Shown: positions 7,180 through 15,409 of the stretch, one piece after another
Layout: each line of letters begins with the position of its first letter
How positions within the stretch are numbered: position 1 is the stretch's first letter
Source of the DNA: DHVE2 group archaeon
GTDB taxonomy: Archaea; Thermoplasmatota; Thermoplasmata; Thermoplasmatales; Aciduliprofundaceae
Direction: 5' to 3'
Assembly: GCA_026993785.1 (NCBI GenBank)
Contig: JALWRZ010000010.1
Span: 1-64,000 of the forward strand
Length of the DNA: 64,000 bases
Program-made: the position numbers and the translations under genes
The notes under the pieces: model-generated
Told to the model about the DNA's origin: nothing
Databases searched by the model: none
Seen by the model: the letters and a program-made list of their open reading frames with translations, nothing else

Positions 7180-7434
7180 ATGGAGTTTGGATGGAAACAC
7201 CTATGGGAACACCATAAAGAAAATTTCAGAGATTATTATGAAAATTTATTAGGGAGAAAGGTCTCAGATGATGAGTTGAAGAGCTTGATACTCGAGGACA
7301 TAGAGAAGACTTTGAGGTATGGGAAGAAGATAGGCGAGGATACAGACACCATTAAAATAGAGTATGATGGAATAGTAGTAAAGATCTCAAAGAAATATCC
7401 TGGTAGTGTTCAGACAGCGCATCCACTTACTTGA
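7180..7434 (+). CDS. Orphan BECR-type RNase toxin module
   Basis: 84 residues from ATG at 7180. The frame is open back to the preceding stop at 7150-7152, and the nine codons between look continuous with the protein. Motifs in order are 'FGWKHLWEHH' near residue 3, 'SDDELKSLI' near 29, and a closing strand pair 'IVVKISKKYPGSVQTAHP'. The layout matches 5107-5571 (W-x-H...H-H, then SD-E-x-K-x-L-I, then T-A near the end) and fits a BECR-fold RNase such as those ending many contact-dependent toxins. There is no good ribosome site before 7180. GGAGGTG just after the stop serves the next gene, its likely immunity partner. Confidence 0.6.
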   Translation: MEFGWKHLWEHHKENFRDYYENLLGRKVSDDELKSLILEDIEKTLRYGKKIGEDTDTIKIEYDGIVVKISKKYPGSVQTAHPLT

Positions 7435-7448
7435 TAGGAGGTGGTCTA

Positions 7449-7919
7449 TTGGTTGTTCATAAAGCAAAAGTGTTAAAGATCGACCCTGTATATGGAGAAG
7501 GACACAAAATAATAGAGGAATGGGCTGTATTTGAGTTAGATGATATAAAAATCGAGGCTTTTTTGGGGATATCTGTTCTCTATCCTTCGGACGTAGGCAA
7601 AGAATACGATGTCGACTTCAAGCTCATGGCCTACGACTTATATCGGATAAACATAGAGGAGAAGATGCTGAAACAGATAAGCACGTTTCCGATGGATCCC
7701 ATATATATTGTGATGGGTCAGGTATTGGAGCATGACCCTGATAAAGGCAGGACGGTTGTGGATTGTGGCATTTTGTTGGAATGTGATACCAGTGGCAAGT
7801 TACTTGAGTTTTGGAGAAATAAAATAAAAATTGGAGATTGGGTTTATTTGATGGGAAAGATGTTCGGTGAGATAGTGAAAGATGGTGATAAAATTGATAT
7901 TCAGGCGAAAAGTGAATAA
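7449..7919 (+). CDS. Putative immunity protein, family B, copy 3
   Basis: 156 residues from a TTG start at 7449, chosen because GGAGGTG at 7437-7443 lies 5 nt upstream; the frame itself is open slightly earlier. All-beta character: 'EEWAVFELDDIKIEAFLG' near 22, 'YIVMGQVLEHDP' near 86, 'GDWVYLMGKM' near 135. It aligns with the frameshifted gene at 6707-7152 and with the C-terminal half of 7945-8733. No signal peptide or membrane span. Its pairing with the BECR module at 7180-7434 suggests that it neutralises that nuclease. Confidence 0.55.
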   Translation: MVVHKAKVLKIDPVYGEGHKIIEEWAVFELDDIKIEAFLGISVLYPSDVGKEYDVDFKLMAYDLYRINIEEKMLKQISTFPMDPIYIVMGQVLEHDPDKGRTVVDCGILLECDTSGKLLEFWRNKIKIGDWVYLMGKMFGEIVKDGDKIDIQAKSE

Positions 7920-7944
7920 GGAGAAAAATAAGAAAAATGAGACC

Positions 7945-8733
7945 ATGGTAAAGATGAAGCGAGTCAAGGGAGAATCGCATGGCACACATTTTGAAGCGAT
8001 AGGAAATCTGGAGAAATTGCAGGAGTACGTTCTCAAAAATACAGGTTTGGAAAACGTAGTTAAGTTTACTGAGAAGCCGTTTGCCAATATGGGTAAGCAG
8101 TTCATAGCGACACATCTATTGGAATTGAGTGATAAACTGGGGATTCTTGTTATCACTGTGATGATAAAAGATAAGCCTGAGCTGGCAACCGCGTATCCGA
8201 TTTACTGGAGCGGCGAAAGTAAGAGCGTGAATATAAATAAGATATACGAGTGGCCGATACGGATAGAGGCGAATATAGAAGCTAATATTGGAGATACTAC
8301 AGTATCTTACTTTGCTGCAGATTTCTTCATTAACAGGGAGAAATATCTTGCTGGGGAAATAAAGGATGTAAGGATTTGGGTTATTGGATACACAGCGCGT
8401 GTAAATCCATATGAGGGTGTGAAGATAAAAGTGGACGATGTGAGTTCATTTAAAGAATTGAGTATGGAAAACGCAGAGATATTGCTTCCATATAAGAAAA
8501 GCGGTGTTTTGGATGAATACATTATAAGTGGAAGAATAGAAAAATTGGATAGGATAGAGGCTTTGGGTACGAATCTGGCAATTTTCGAACTCAGTAATAT
8601 ACCGATGGGAAAAATAGATGTTGTTATTCGAGAAGAGAGAGTGAAAGGACCGCTTAAAGAGGGAGAGATTGTGGAGGTTGTTGGGTGGATGGAAGGCATG
8701 AGTTTCGAGCCAAGATGGAAAACACTAAGGTAG
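7945..8733 (+). CDS. Possible toxin-immunity fusion: BECR-like N-terminus plus family B domain
   Basis: 262 residues from ATG at 7945; the frame is open back to 7882, overlapping the previous gene. The N-terminal ~90 residues contain 'HFEAIGNLEKLQEYV', 'HLLELSDKLGILVITVM' and 'ATAYPIYWSG', so they end in the same T-A-Y-P signature as the BECR tails. From about residue 95 the protein turns into a family B domain: 'TTVSYFAADFF', 'VRIWVIGYTARV', 'YIISGRIEKLD', 'GEIVEVVGWMEG'. A fused pair would be autoinhibited and could be a record of recombination between modules. Alternatively the N-terminal part is only an extension of the immunity protein. Confidence 0.5.
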   Translation: MVKMKRVKGESHGTHFEAIGNLEKLQEYVLKNTGLENVVKFTEKPFANMGKQFIATHLLELSDKLGILVITVMIKDKPELATAYPIYWSGESKSVNINKIYEWPIRIEANIEANIGDTTVSYFAADFFINREKYLAGEIKDVRIWVIGYTARVNPYEGVKIKVDDVSSFKELSMENAEILLPYKKSGVLDEYIISGRIEKLDRIEALGTNLAIFELSNIPMGKIDVVIREERVKGPLKEGEIVEVVGWMEGMSFEPRWKTLR

Positions 8734-8895
8734 CATATTTATGTTATTTGATTAAGAGGGAAATAATAGAGGACATCTGAAAAACTATGTATGGTTTATG
8801 TATTTCACCGGAATATCAGAAGATACTCCAGATAGCCATGGAGTGGTGATAGCAGTGAAAAAAAGAGCTAAATAGCTGATAGGCATAACCGAATT
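8734..8895 (+). other. Boundary between toxin array and housekeeping genes
   Basis: 162 bp with no gene-length frame. Short A/T-rich runs could hold the promoter of the aminotransferase, but I see no strong TATA box at the expected spacing. It marks the change from the one-direction accessory array to conserved genes. I saw no insertion-sequence ends, tRNA fragment or direct repeat here. Confidence 0.5.
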
Positions 8896-10050
8896 ATGAT
8901 TCCATCACAGAGGGTAAGAGATATGCAACCCTCCAGCACCTTGGCTCTAGTGGAGATGGCTGCAAAGCTACGTCGGGAGGGGCACGAAGTTATCTCCCTT
9001 GCCGTAGGTGAACCAGATTTTACCACTCCATCGACGGTAATAGAGGCTGCATATGAAGCTATGAAAGGGGGAAAGACCCATTATACGCCTCCCCGGGGCA
9101 TCCCAGAGCTTAGGGAGAAGATAGCCGAAAAATACAGGAAAGAGAATGGGGTTAAGATATCCGCAGAGAATGTAATAGTGACCCCTGCCAAGATGGGTAT
9201 TTTCATAGCCGTGGTATCCTTTGTTGAGCCAGGAGACGAGGTTCTTATACCTGATCCGGGATGGGTATCATATCCTGAAATGGTCCATTTTGCAGGAGGA
9301 AAGCCCGTTGGATATTCCTTAGATGAAAACTTGGGATTCAGGGTAAATATTGAAGATCTACAGGAGAAAGTAAGTGGAAAAACTAAAGTAATAATAATAA
9401 ACTCGCCGTCCAATCCCACCGGCGGTGTATTCACTTGGGATGACCTGAAGGCCATAAGGGATCTGGTTCTTGATCACAATCTACTGCTCATAAGCGATGA
9501 AATCTATGAGAAGATAATATACGAGGGTGAGCATATCTCCCCGGGAATATTTGAAGAGCTTCTTCCCCATACCATTATAGTTAATGGTTTTTCCAAAAGC
9601 CACGCCATGACTGGATGGAGAATAGGATATATGATCGCTTCTCAGGAGCATTTATCCCAGATGGTGAAGGTGCAGCAGCATACAATCTCCTGCGCACCAA
9701 GCATGGCTCAGTATGGGGCTCTAAGAGCACTTGAAGATAAGGATAGCGTGCAAAAGATGGTGGAGGAATTCAGAGGGAGGAGAGATTTTGTTTACTCAAA
9801 GCTCGCGGAAATACCTGGTTTGAGCGTTCAAAAACCAAGGGCCACATTTTACATGTTTCCTCGTTACCAATTCCAAATATCCTCTAAGGAACTGGCAGAA
9901 AGACTACTTAGGGAAAAATATGTGGCAGTTACTCCGGGTTCTGCCTTTGGAAATAACGGAGAAGGGCATTTCCGCATATCCTTTGCGACTTCCATGGAGA
10001 ACTTAAAGGCGGGACTTGAAAGACTCACAGATTTTCTCGCCCATCTTTGA
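8896..10050 (+). CDS. Class I/II pyridoxal-phosphate aminotransferase (aspartate aminotransferase-like)
   Basis: 384 residues, the usual length for the AspC/AAT-I family. It transfers an amino group between an amino acid (aspartate, aromatic or branched) and 2-oxoglutarate in the cytoplasm. Visible motifs are 'GEPDFTTP' near 38, 'PSNPTGG' at 171-177, 'SDEIYE' at 200-205 (cofactor ring Asp and Tyr), 'GFSKSHAMTGWRIGY' with the Schiff-base Lys at 234, and 'FRISFA' near the end carrying the substrate-carboxylate Arg. No Shine-Dalgarno site precedes the ATG, so it is probably leaderless. Its 3' end overlaps the convergent gene by 26 bp. Substrate cannot be fixed from sequence; a peptide-fermenting lifestyle would use it in amino-acid catabolism. 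Confidence 0.92.
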   Translation: MIPSQRVRDMQPSSTLALVEMAAKLRREGHEVISLAVGEPDFTTPSTVIEAAYEAMKGGKTHYTPPRGIPELREKIAEKYRKENGVKISAENVIVTPAKMGIFIAVVSFVEPGDEVLIPDPGWVSYPEMVHFAGGKPVGYSLDENLGFRVNIEDLQEKVSGKTKVIIINSPSNPTGGVFTWDDLKAIRDLVLDHNLLLISDEIYEKIIYEGEHISPGIFEELLPHTIIVNGFSKSHAMTGWRIGYMIASQEHLSQMVKVQQHTISCAPSMAQYGALRALEDKDSVQKMVEEFRGRRDFVYSKLAEIPGLSVQKPRATFYMFPRYQFQISSKELAERLLREKYVAVTPGSAFGNNGEGHFRISFATSMENLKAGLERLTDFLAHL

Positions 10051-11830
10051 GTTCCTGAGTCTTTTGCTCCTTTTTCTTCTCTTTTGCTTTTCTCTTTCTT
10101 AGCCATTTTCTCTTTTCTTCTACACGTTTCTCCGAGATTCTAACAAACATAAGGAGTACTAGAACCACTAAGAAAATAAGAATGAGAACAAAATGGCCTA
10201 GGGGCATCCCAAGAATGCTAAAGAATGTCCAAGAGGGATTCCTATCCACATTAATAAGCAGTACTCTTTCCTCCTCTCCGCCCTTGTAACGCAGGACAAA
10301 GTGAATCTCATAAATCCCTGTTTGAATATCATCGGGAATTCTTATTTTAACTGTCCCATCCATTTCCTTCCCCAAAAATATAACATGAGGATTCCTATAG
10401 AATTGGTCTCCGAAGCCATACAGCAACCTTCCCTCCTCCACAGGAGCGCTGAGAGAGTAGCGAATTTCCAGAATCTGGCCCGGAGTATAAACATGGGTCA
10501 CATAGGACGATTTGGTGAGCAGCTGTATTCTCAAACTCACTTCCTTATAGAGAAATATCACACTGCTAGAAACCTCCTGGAACCGGTGCGAGATGGCATA
10601 GACAACCACCTTATAGCTGGAGGGAGGATTCTCGGGGACATGGATCTTAAGCTTCCTCTCTTTGGTAACCTTAGTTAGGAGAGTCACATAGCCCGATGCA
10701 GTTTTTCTCATCACATTGTAAAGGAAGGTTGCGTTTTTTATCACATAGCTTTTAAAGTCTACAAGTGCATAGAAATCAGAGTTGGCCGTATAATTATGCT
10801 TATCGAAATAAACTCGAAGCACTGCTTTTTTTACCATAAAAGCAGAGTCCAGAGAATAGATGCGCTGTGTGGAATTGTATATTTCGCAGTGCACCCTTAT
10901 GACGCCGGAATAATCATCGGGAATGCGGTAGGTTATTCCGCTGCTATTACCCCAGCTATACGTGAGGATGGAACCATCCTTATCCATCACCTCAAAGTGA
11001 TAATAAAGGGCTCCGTTTCGCTGAGATACACTATTTACCGATAGATTGAGATATCCCCCAGATAGGAGAAGATCGTTTTGAAGCGAAAAGTAGAAATTCA
11101 TGGACGTTGGAGGGGAGTAGGAGACGTTCATAATCTTTCCTGCCACACTGGTGAAAATTTTAACAGAGCTCGCGTTGGAGGGTATCTCCAGGTTATATTC
11201 TCCCACCCCATACATATCCAAACTCAGGGGATTGGAGAAGTTTTTCACTTCTTTCCTACCATACCAGAGGGAGATGTAATCCACTGGGAGATAGGGAACG
11301 GGAATGGTTATGTAAACTCCATTTATCATATAATCTACATTATCATCAATTATAACGCGTAAATAATTTCCAGAAAGAGGCATGGCATTAAGCCTAAAGT
11401 AGAATGAGGTGTGATTCACCACAAAAAACTCTGTGGATGTAGCTATTGTAGAGTTATCAAATTTATATTGGATAGAGAAAAGATACCTATTGGTATCCAA
11501 AGAATACAGTTGAGGCAGTATTGCAATTACTCCCGATGGCAATGTAAAATTTCCACCACAGATGACGGTGTTGTTATAAAAAAACCGCAGTTCCCAGTGT
11601 CCTGCACCTCCATACACCGGCATTCCATTTTGTGCATACACAAAGTAATTTATCTGTATCTCCTCGTTGTTTAAATATGCACTCTTTGTAGGGTAAGCCA
11701 CAATACTGAGTTTCGAATTCTGCGTGGAGGATGAGTATGCTGCAGGAATCAGGAGGAGCGATGTAAGGATAAGTAGCATGGCCACAGCTTTAAGTTTCAA
11801 GCCCATTACTAAGGTATTAACCCACTCCAT
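10025..11830 (-). CDS. Secreted membrane-anchored beta-rich surface protein
   Basis: 601 residues, not recognised as a named family. An N-terminal signal or anchor helix ('AVAMLLILTSLLLIPAAYSSS', split by Ala residues) ends near residue 34. About 500 residues of extracellular beta-rich sequence with many N-x-S/T sites follow, apparently in repeated Ig-like units, each with 'YFVYA' or 'IPDD' style strands. A C-terminal membrane helix ('FVLILIFLVVLVLLMFV') is followed by a Lys/Arg/Glu tail that should stay in the cytoplasm. A TATA-like TTTTTATACTC on the minus strand near 11859-11866 fits the ATG at 11830. Likely a cell-surface structural or adhesion protein. Confidence 0.7.
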   Translation of the reverse strand: MEWVNTLVMGLKLKAVAMLLILTSLLLIPAAYSSSTQNSKLSIVAYPTKSAYLNNEEIQINYFVYAQNGMPVYGGAGHWELRFFYNNTVICGGNFTLPSGVIAILPQLYSLDTNRYLFSIQYKFDNSTIATSTEFFVVNHTSFYFRLNAMPLSGNYLRVIIDDNVDYMINGVYITIPVPYLPVDYISLWYGRKEVKNFSNPLSLDMYGVGEYNLEIPSNASSVKIFTSVAGKIMNVSYSPPTSMNFYFSLQNDLLLSGGYLNLSVNSVSQRNGALYYHFEVMDKDGSILTYSWGNSSGITYRIPDDYSGVIRVHCEIYNSTQRIYSLDSAFMVKKAVLRVYFDKHNYTANSDFYALVDFKSYVIKNATFLYNVMRKTASGYVTLLTKVTKERKLKIHVPENPPSSYKVVVYAISHRFQEVSSSVIFLYKEVSLRIQLLTKSSYVTHVYTPGQILEIRYSLSAPVEEGRLLYGFGDQFYRNPHVIFLGKEMDGTVKIRIPDDIQTGIYEIHFVLRYKGGEEERVLLINVDRNPSWTFFSILGMPLGHFVLILIFLVVLVLLMFVRISEKRVEEKRKWLRKRKAKEKKKEQKTQELKDGRENL

Positions 11831-11881
11831 ATTTTAATTTTTCCTAGAGCAGAAATTGAGTATAAAAAAGAAAGGAAGGTT

Positions 11882-13033
11882 TTATCCCATCTGGATAGCC
11901 TGCTCTCGTAGCTCGCCTCTCTTGAACCTGTAGGGGTCGTAGAAATCTAATGGAAGTGAAGTATGACCCTTGGTGATGAGCTCTGCCATACCCTCTGCCA
12001 CGGCAGGAGCGAGCATGAACCCATGCCCGGAAAAGCCGGCAGCAAGGTAATAGCCTTCGATTTCCTCTATCTTTCCTATCACAGCATTGTGATCCGGCGT
12101 TTCCGCATAGTAGCCGCCCCACTGCCTTATTATGGACATGTACTTTAGCGCAGGTATGATCTTCGTGAAGTTTTTACTCACTTCTCTCAGGAACTCATAT
12201 GTAGGGGTAAGATCCCAGGTAGGTCCGTATTTGAGGGCTATGCCGCCAATCAATCCGCCATTTGCCTTCTGCGTGAGATACGCACCCCCATATTTGAAGG
12301 ATACAACCATGGGCTTTATCTCACCAAGCTTGAAGGGTTCCGTGACTATGCCCTGATGTTTATAAGGCTCAATAGGAAAATCCAGTCCCAGCTTTTGATT
12401 GAGTATCTTCGCCCAAGCATTGGCCGCGTTTAGCACAATATCGGCCTTTACCTCACCCTTGGAAGTCTTAACTCCTGTGATCCGAGAATCTTTTACCATG
12501 ATCTCCTGAACCTCCGTGTACTCGTTGATTTCCACATCCATCCTCTTGAGGGCACGAGATAATCCATACACAGCAAGGAAAGGATTGGCTTTGCCATCCG
12601 TGTGGTTCCAAGATGCAGCTATTACCTCGGAAATATCCAATCCCGGCACTATTTCCCTCGCCTCTTCTGGGGATATTATCCGTGAGGGTATCCCATAGGA
12701 ATTCTGTAGCTGCACGTTCTTTTTAAAGTTCTCCACCTCCTTTTCAGAGTACAGAAGAAAGAGATAGCCTGTCTGGGCAAACTTGAATTTCGGAAACTCC
12801 ATATCCTCTCCCAGTGTTTTCCATTTCTCCACACTTCTTTTCATCATTTGGATATTGGCAGGGTCGCCAAACTGCTGCCTTATGCCTGTACCGCATCTGA
12901 ATGTGGAGCCTGAGCCGATGTATCTTTTCTCATACACGGCTATGCTCTCTTCTCCCCTTTTTGCCAGCTCGAATGCAGTCATCAGACCTATTATTCCTCC
13001 ACCTATAATAGCAATGTCTACCTTACTCTTCAT
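11882..13033 (-). CDS. FAD-dependent amino-acid dehydrogenase, beta (catalytic) subunit
   Basis: About 383 residues of the DAO fold. The dinucleotide motif 'DIAIIGGGIIGL' is at the N-terminus, followed by 'CGTGIRQQFGD' near 50 and 'GFSGHGFMLAPAVAEG' near the C-terminus, which closes the FAD site. This is the catalytic subunit type of sarcosine oxidase B, HcnC and archaeal dye-linked L-proline dehydrogenase. It is the last gene of a four-gene operon with a BFD-like [2Fe-2S] protein, a ferredoxin and an NAD/FAD alpha subunit. I start at 13033, six bases after AGGTG. Proline, hydroxyproline or a similar imino acid is the likeliest substrate for a peptide-degrading archaeon, but sequence alone does not decide. 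Confidence 0.85.
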   Translation of the reverse strand: MKSKVDIAIIGGGIIGLMTAFELAKRGEESIAVYEKRYIGSGSTFRCGTGIRQQFGDPANIQMMKRSVEKWKTLGEDMEFPKFKFAQTGYLFLLYSEKEVENFKKNVQLQNSYGIPSRIISPEEAREIVPGLDISEVIAASWNHTDGKANPFLAVYGLSRALKRMDVEINEYTEVQEIMVKDSRITGVKTSKGEVKADIVLNAANAWAKILNQKLGLDFPIEPYKHQGIVTEPFKLGEIKPMVVSFKYGGAYLTQKANGGLIGGIALKYGPTWDLTPTYEFLREVSKNFTKIIPALKYMSIIRQWGGYYAETPDHNAVIGKIEEIEGYYLAAGFSGHGFMLAPAVAEGMAELITKGHTSLPLDFYDPYRFKRGELREQAIQMG

Positions 13034-13310
13034 CTTCATCACCTACCAGCGCACCCATGGGAACGGGTCTCACAGGTATCCTTGTTGCGGGTATCTCAAT
13101 CTCCTCCACTTTCTTACCCGTTTTGCGGGCAATAATGGAAGCAACTAGGGGTATGCATGTTCTGCCTTGACAGGGGCCCATACCTATATGCGTAATTCTC
13201 TTTATCATCTCAATATCCGTAATGCCCTGGTCTATGAGGTCCTCAATTTCCTTTTGAGTTACATCGTTGCACCTGCAGATTATAATTTTCTCCCTGGGAT
13301 TCTCGCTCAT
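13023..13310 (-). CDS. BFD-like [2Fe-2S] subunit of amino-acid dehydrogenase
   Basis: 95 residues with 'IICRCNDVT' and 'GMGPCQGRTC', the C-x-C...C-x4-C pattern of bacterioferritin-associated ferredoxin (Fer2_BFD) domains. The domain binds one [2Fe-2S] cluster and passes electrons between flavins in multi-subunit dehydrogenases (HcnA/HcnB, proline dehydrogenase gamma or delta). The start overlaps the upstream gene's stop by four bases, and its end overlaps the catalytic subunit, showing tight translational coupling. Confidence 0.85.
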   Translation of the reverse strand: MSENPREKIIICRCNDVTQKEIEDLIDQGITDIEMIKRITHIGMGPCQGRTCIPLVASIIARKTGKKVEEIEIPATRIPVRPVPMGALVGDEDEE

Positions 13311-13816
13311 TCTATCGCCTCCTTAACCTTTATGGAGCGGGCTTCCCATGCCAGCTCTAAGGGCATCTCCACCGTTATAACCGGGGTGTCTCCCACGCTC
13401 TTCTCTCTGGGAATCACTAGCACTACTTTTCCTTCTCCAATCTCCTCGCCTTTTCTATTGAGGAGAATTACCTCATCCCCCCTCTTGGGCAGGGGTAGTA
13501 GCTCATGGGGCATGGTTACCCTGGCTTTATTGTCCCGATAATGTATCATGAAGAATGCGAGCCCTGGACATATTTGAACACATAGAGAGCAGCCGATGCA
13601 TTTTTCATAATTCACCACCGGTATATCGTTGGGATTATCCATCTTTATTGCATCCACAGGGCATATTTCCTTGCAGGGTGTGCAGGGAATGCGCTGTGGG
13701 CATTCGGGAACAGCCACGGGATGTTTTCCTCTCAGTCTCTTCTCTGATGGAAGCGGCGTAACTTCTTTCAATTCCTCAAGGGTGAGGTATTCTCTTTGAA
13801 GATATTCTTCACTCAT
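13307..13816 (-). CDS. 4Fe-4S ferredoxin-like subunit of amino-acid dehydrogenase
   Basis: 169 residues. Cys motifs 'CPQRIPCTPCKEICPVDAI' near 38 and 'CIGCSLCVQICPG' near 73 bind two 4Fe-4S clusters; the first motif has a slightly unusual C-x5-C-x2-C-x3-CP spacing. The C-terminal third is a beta-rich extension with no cluster ligands. It sits between the alpha subunit and the BFD subunit with four-base overlaps on both sides, so it is surely part of the same complex. Role: electron relay from the flavin subunits to a carrier. Confidence 0.85.
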   Translation of the reverse strand: MSEEYLQREYLTLEELKEVTPLPSEKRLRGKHPVAVPECPQRIPCTPCKEICPVDAIKMDNPNDIPVVNYEKCIGCSLCVQICPGLAFFMIHYRDNKARVTMPHELLPLPKRGDEVILLNRKGEEIGEGKVVLVIPREKSVGDTPVITVEMPLELAWEARSIKVKEAIE

Positions 13817-15246
13817 TTTATCATCACCTTCTTCAGACCTTCCAGAATATGCTTTCCGAACGGTCCACTCCGGAACTCATCTAAATCACGCTGTGCCTGT
13901 AGTATTTCCTCGTAGGTATCAGGCTTGGCCTTGCCAACAAATAGTGCAGCAGATAAACCTGCGATTTTTCCCTCAAGCATGGCAGTGGTCGCCTCCTCTA
14001 TTCCAGAAGAATCTCCTGCCACAAATAAGCCGCGAACGGTGGTTTCCATTCTCTCATCATGACGGACCACATATCCACCAAGCTCGCGGGCATAGGTGAT
14101 CTGAGCACCGGCCTGATGCAGAAGCTCTATACTCGGCCTGAGTCCTACAGCCAAGGCAATGACATCCACATCTAATCTTTTTTCTGTCCCGGGAATAGGT
14201 CTCCATTTCTCGTCAATCTGCGCAATCACCGCGTGCTCCACCTTTCCATTACCTTCGGCCCTAAGGATCGTGTGCCTTGTTAGAATGGGCACTCCAAGTC
14301 TTCTTATTTTGGCAGCGTGAACAAAATAGGCCCCTACTTTTGGCATTGCTTCAACCACAGCCACCACATTGACCTTGGCCTGTAGAAGCTGATACGCGAG
14401 AATTACTCCTACATTTCCGGCGCCTACAATAAGCACTCTTTTCCCAGGCTCTATTCCATACGTGTTCATAAGAGTCTGTATGGCTCCAGCACCGTACACA
14501 CCTGGCAAATCATTATTCTCGAATGGGATCATCTTCTCCATGGCCCCCGTGGCAACTATTACTGCTTTTCCATAGAATTCCATAAGCTTCTTGTTCTTCT
14601 TTATGGCGGCCACCATCCTCTTTTCGCCCACCTGGAATATTCCTATGGCAGAGGTTTCCAGATGAATCTCCACTCCCTTCTCTTTAGCTTCCTTTTCCAG
14701 AATTTCTGCTATTTTTATTCCTCTCACTCCTGCAAACTGGTCCCGCTTGCCAAAGAACTTGTGGGTTTGCTTCACAAGCTGCCCACCAAGTAAGGGATTC
14801 TCGTCCATGAGTATTACCTTGGCGCCCTTCTCGGCAGCTTTTATGCCTGCCATTAATCCCGCAGGACCACCGCCCACGATGATTATATCTGCCTCCCTTT
14901 TTTCTGCCTCTTTCCAGCTCGGTGGTTTGTAATCCTTGGGCAGTGGCTGACTTCCGTGCTGCCTTTCTATACGCAGCCCATCCTCCACTAATGTAATGCA
15001 AGTCCTTGTATTCGGAATTCCATTAACTACCATCAGGCAGGAGGAGCACTTTCCTATGGCGCAGAACAATCCGCGGGGTCTGTTCTTCTCATGGGTATAG
15101 TTGAGAATCCTTATTCCGGCAGCGTGCAAAGCCTCAGCAATAGGTTCACCTTCGTATGCTTCAATGGGCTCTCCCTCAAAATAGATTGTGACCTTTCTCC
15201 CTCTTTTTTTGCTAAAGTCTAAAATTGGATGCTCCTGAATCCTCAT
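13813..15246 (-). CDS. FAD/NAD(P) oxidoreductase alpha subunit with N-terminal [2Fe-2S] domain
   Basis: 477 residues. An N-terminal Fer2_4 domain carries 'CAIGKCSSC' near 62 and a further Cys near 82. A pyridine-nucleotide-disulfide-type oxidoreductase follows, with 'DIIIVGGGPAGL' near 120 (FAD), 'VLIVGAGNVGV' near 270 (second nucleotide) and 'GLFVAGDSSGIEEA' near 410. This layout is that of sarcosine oxidase alpha N-terminal half, HcnB/HcnA fusions and proline dehydrogenase alpha. It is the first gene of the operon; GGTGATC precedes the ATG. The 163 bp upstream holds A/T-rich promoter-like sequence. Confidence 0.88.
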   Translation of the reverse strand: MRIQEHPILDFSKKRGRKVTIYFEGEPIEAYEGEPIAEALHAAGIRILNYTHEKNRPRGLFCAIGKCSSCLMVVNGIPNTRTCITLVEDGLRIERQHGSQPLPKDYKPPSWKEAEKREADIIIVGGGPAGLMAGIKAAEKGAKVILMDENPLLGGQLVKQTHKFFGKRDQFAGVRGIKIAEILEKEAKEKGVEIHLETSAIGIFQVGEKRMVAAIKKNKKLMEFYGKAVIVATGAMEKMIPFENNDLPGVYGAGAIQTLMNTYGIEPGKRVLIVGAGNVGVILAYQLLQAKVNVVAVVEAMPKVGAYFVHAAKIRRLGVPILTRHTILRAEGNGKVEHAVIAQIDEKWRPIPGTEKRLDVDVIALAVGLRPSIELLHQAGAQITYARELGGYVVRHDERMETTVRGLFVAGDSSGIEEATTAMLEGKIAGLSAALFVGKAKPDTYEEILQAQRDLDEFRSGPFGKHILEGLKKVMIK

Positions 15247-15409
15247 CTGATCACCTTTGTTGCGAGAATCGCATTTTTTTATTTAATTTTTGCCGTAACA
15301 AATCAATCAATCTTCCAGGGAATTTACTACAAAAATTTTATCCCTTATGTAAAAATTTTTGCAAAAAAGAGGGGGATAGGGTTAATAAACAACCTGAATT
15401 AGGCAAACC

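Noticed and set aside
1-8733. Prophage or archaeal virus origin for the array
   Set aside because: No capsid, terminase, portal, integrase or replication gene is seen within it; xerA at 46.9 kb is the chromosomal type and far away.
8734-8895. Possible insertion-sequence end or integration site at the edge of the toxin array
   Set aside because: No inverted repeats, transposase fragment, tRNA piece or target duplication could be seen.
10301-11674. Series of plus-strand frames opposite the secreted surface protein
   Set aside because: No ribosome sites, short and unrelated to each other; the minus-strand gene with signal peptide and C-terminal anchor explains the region.
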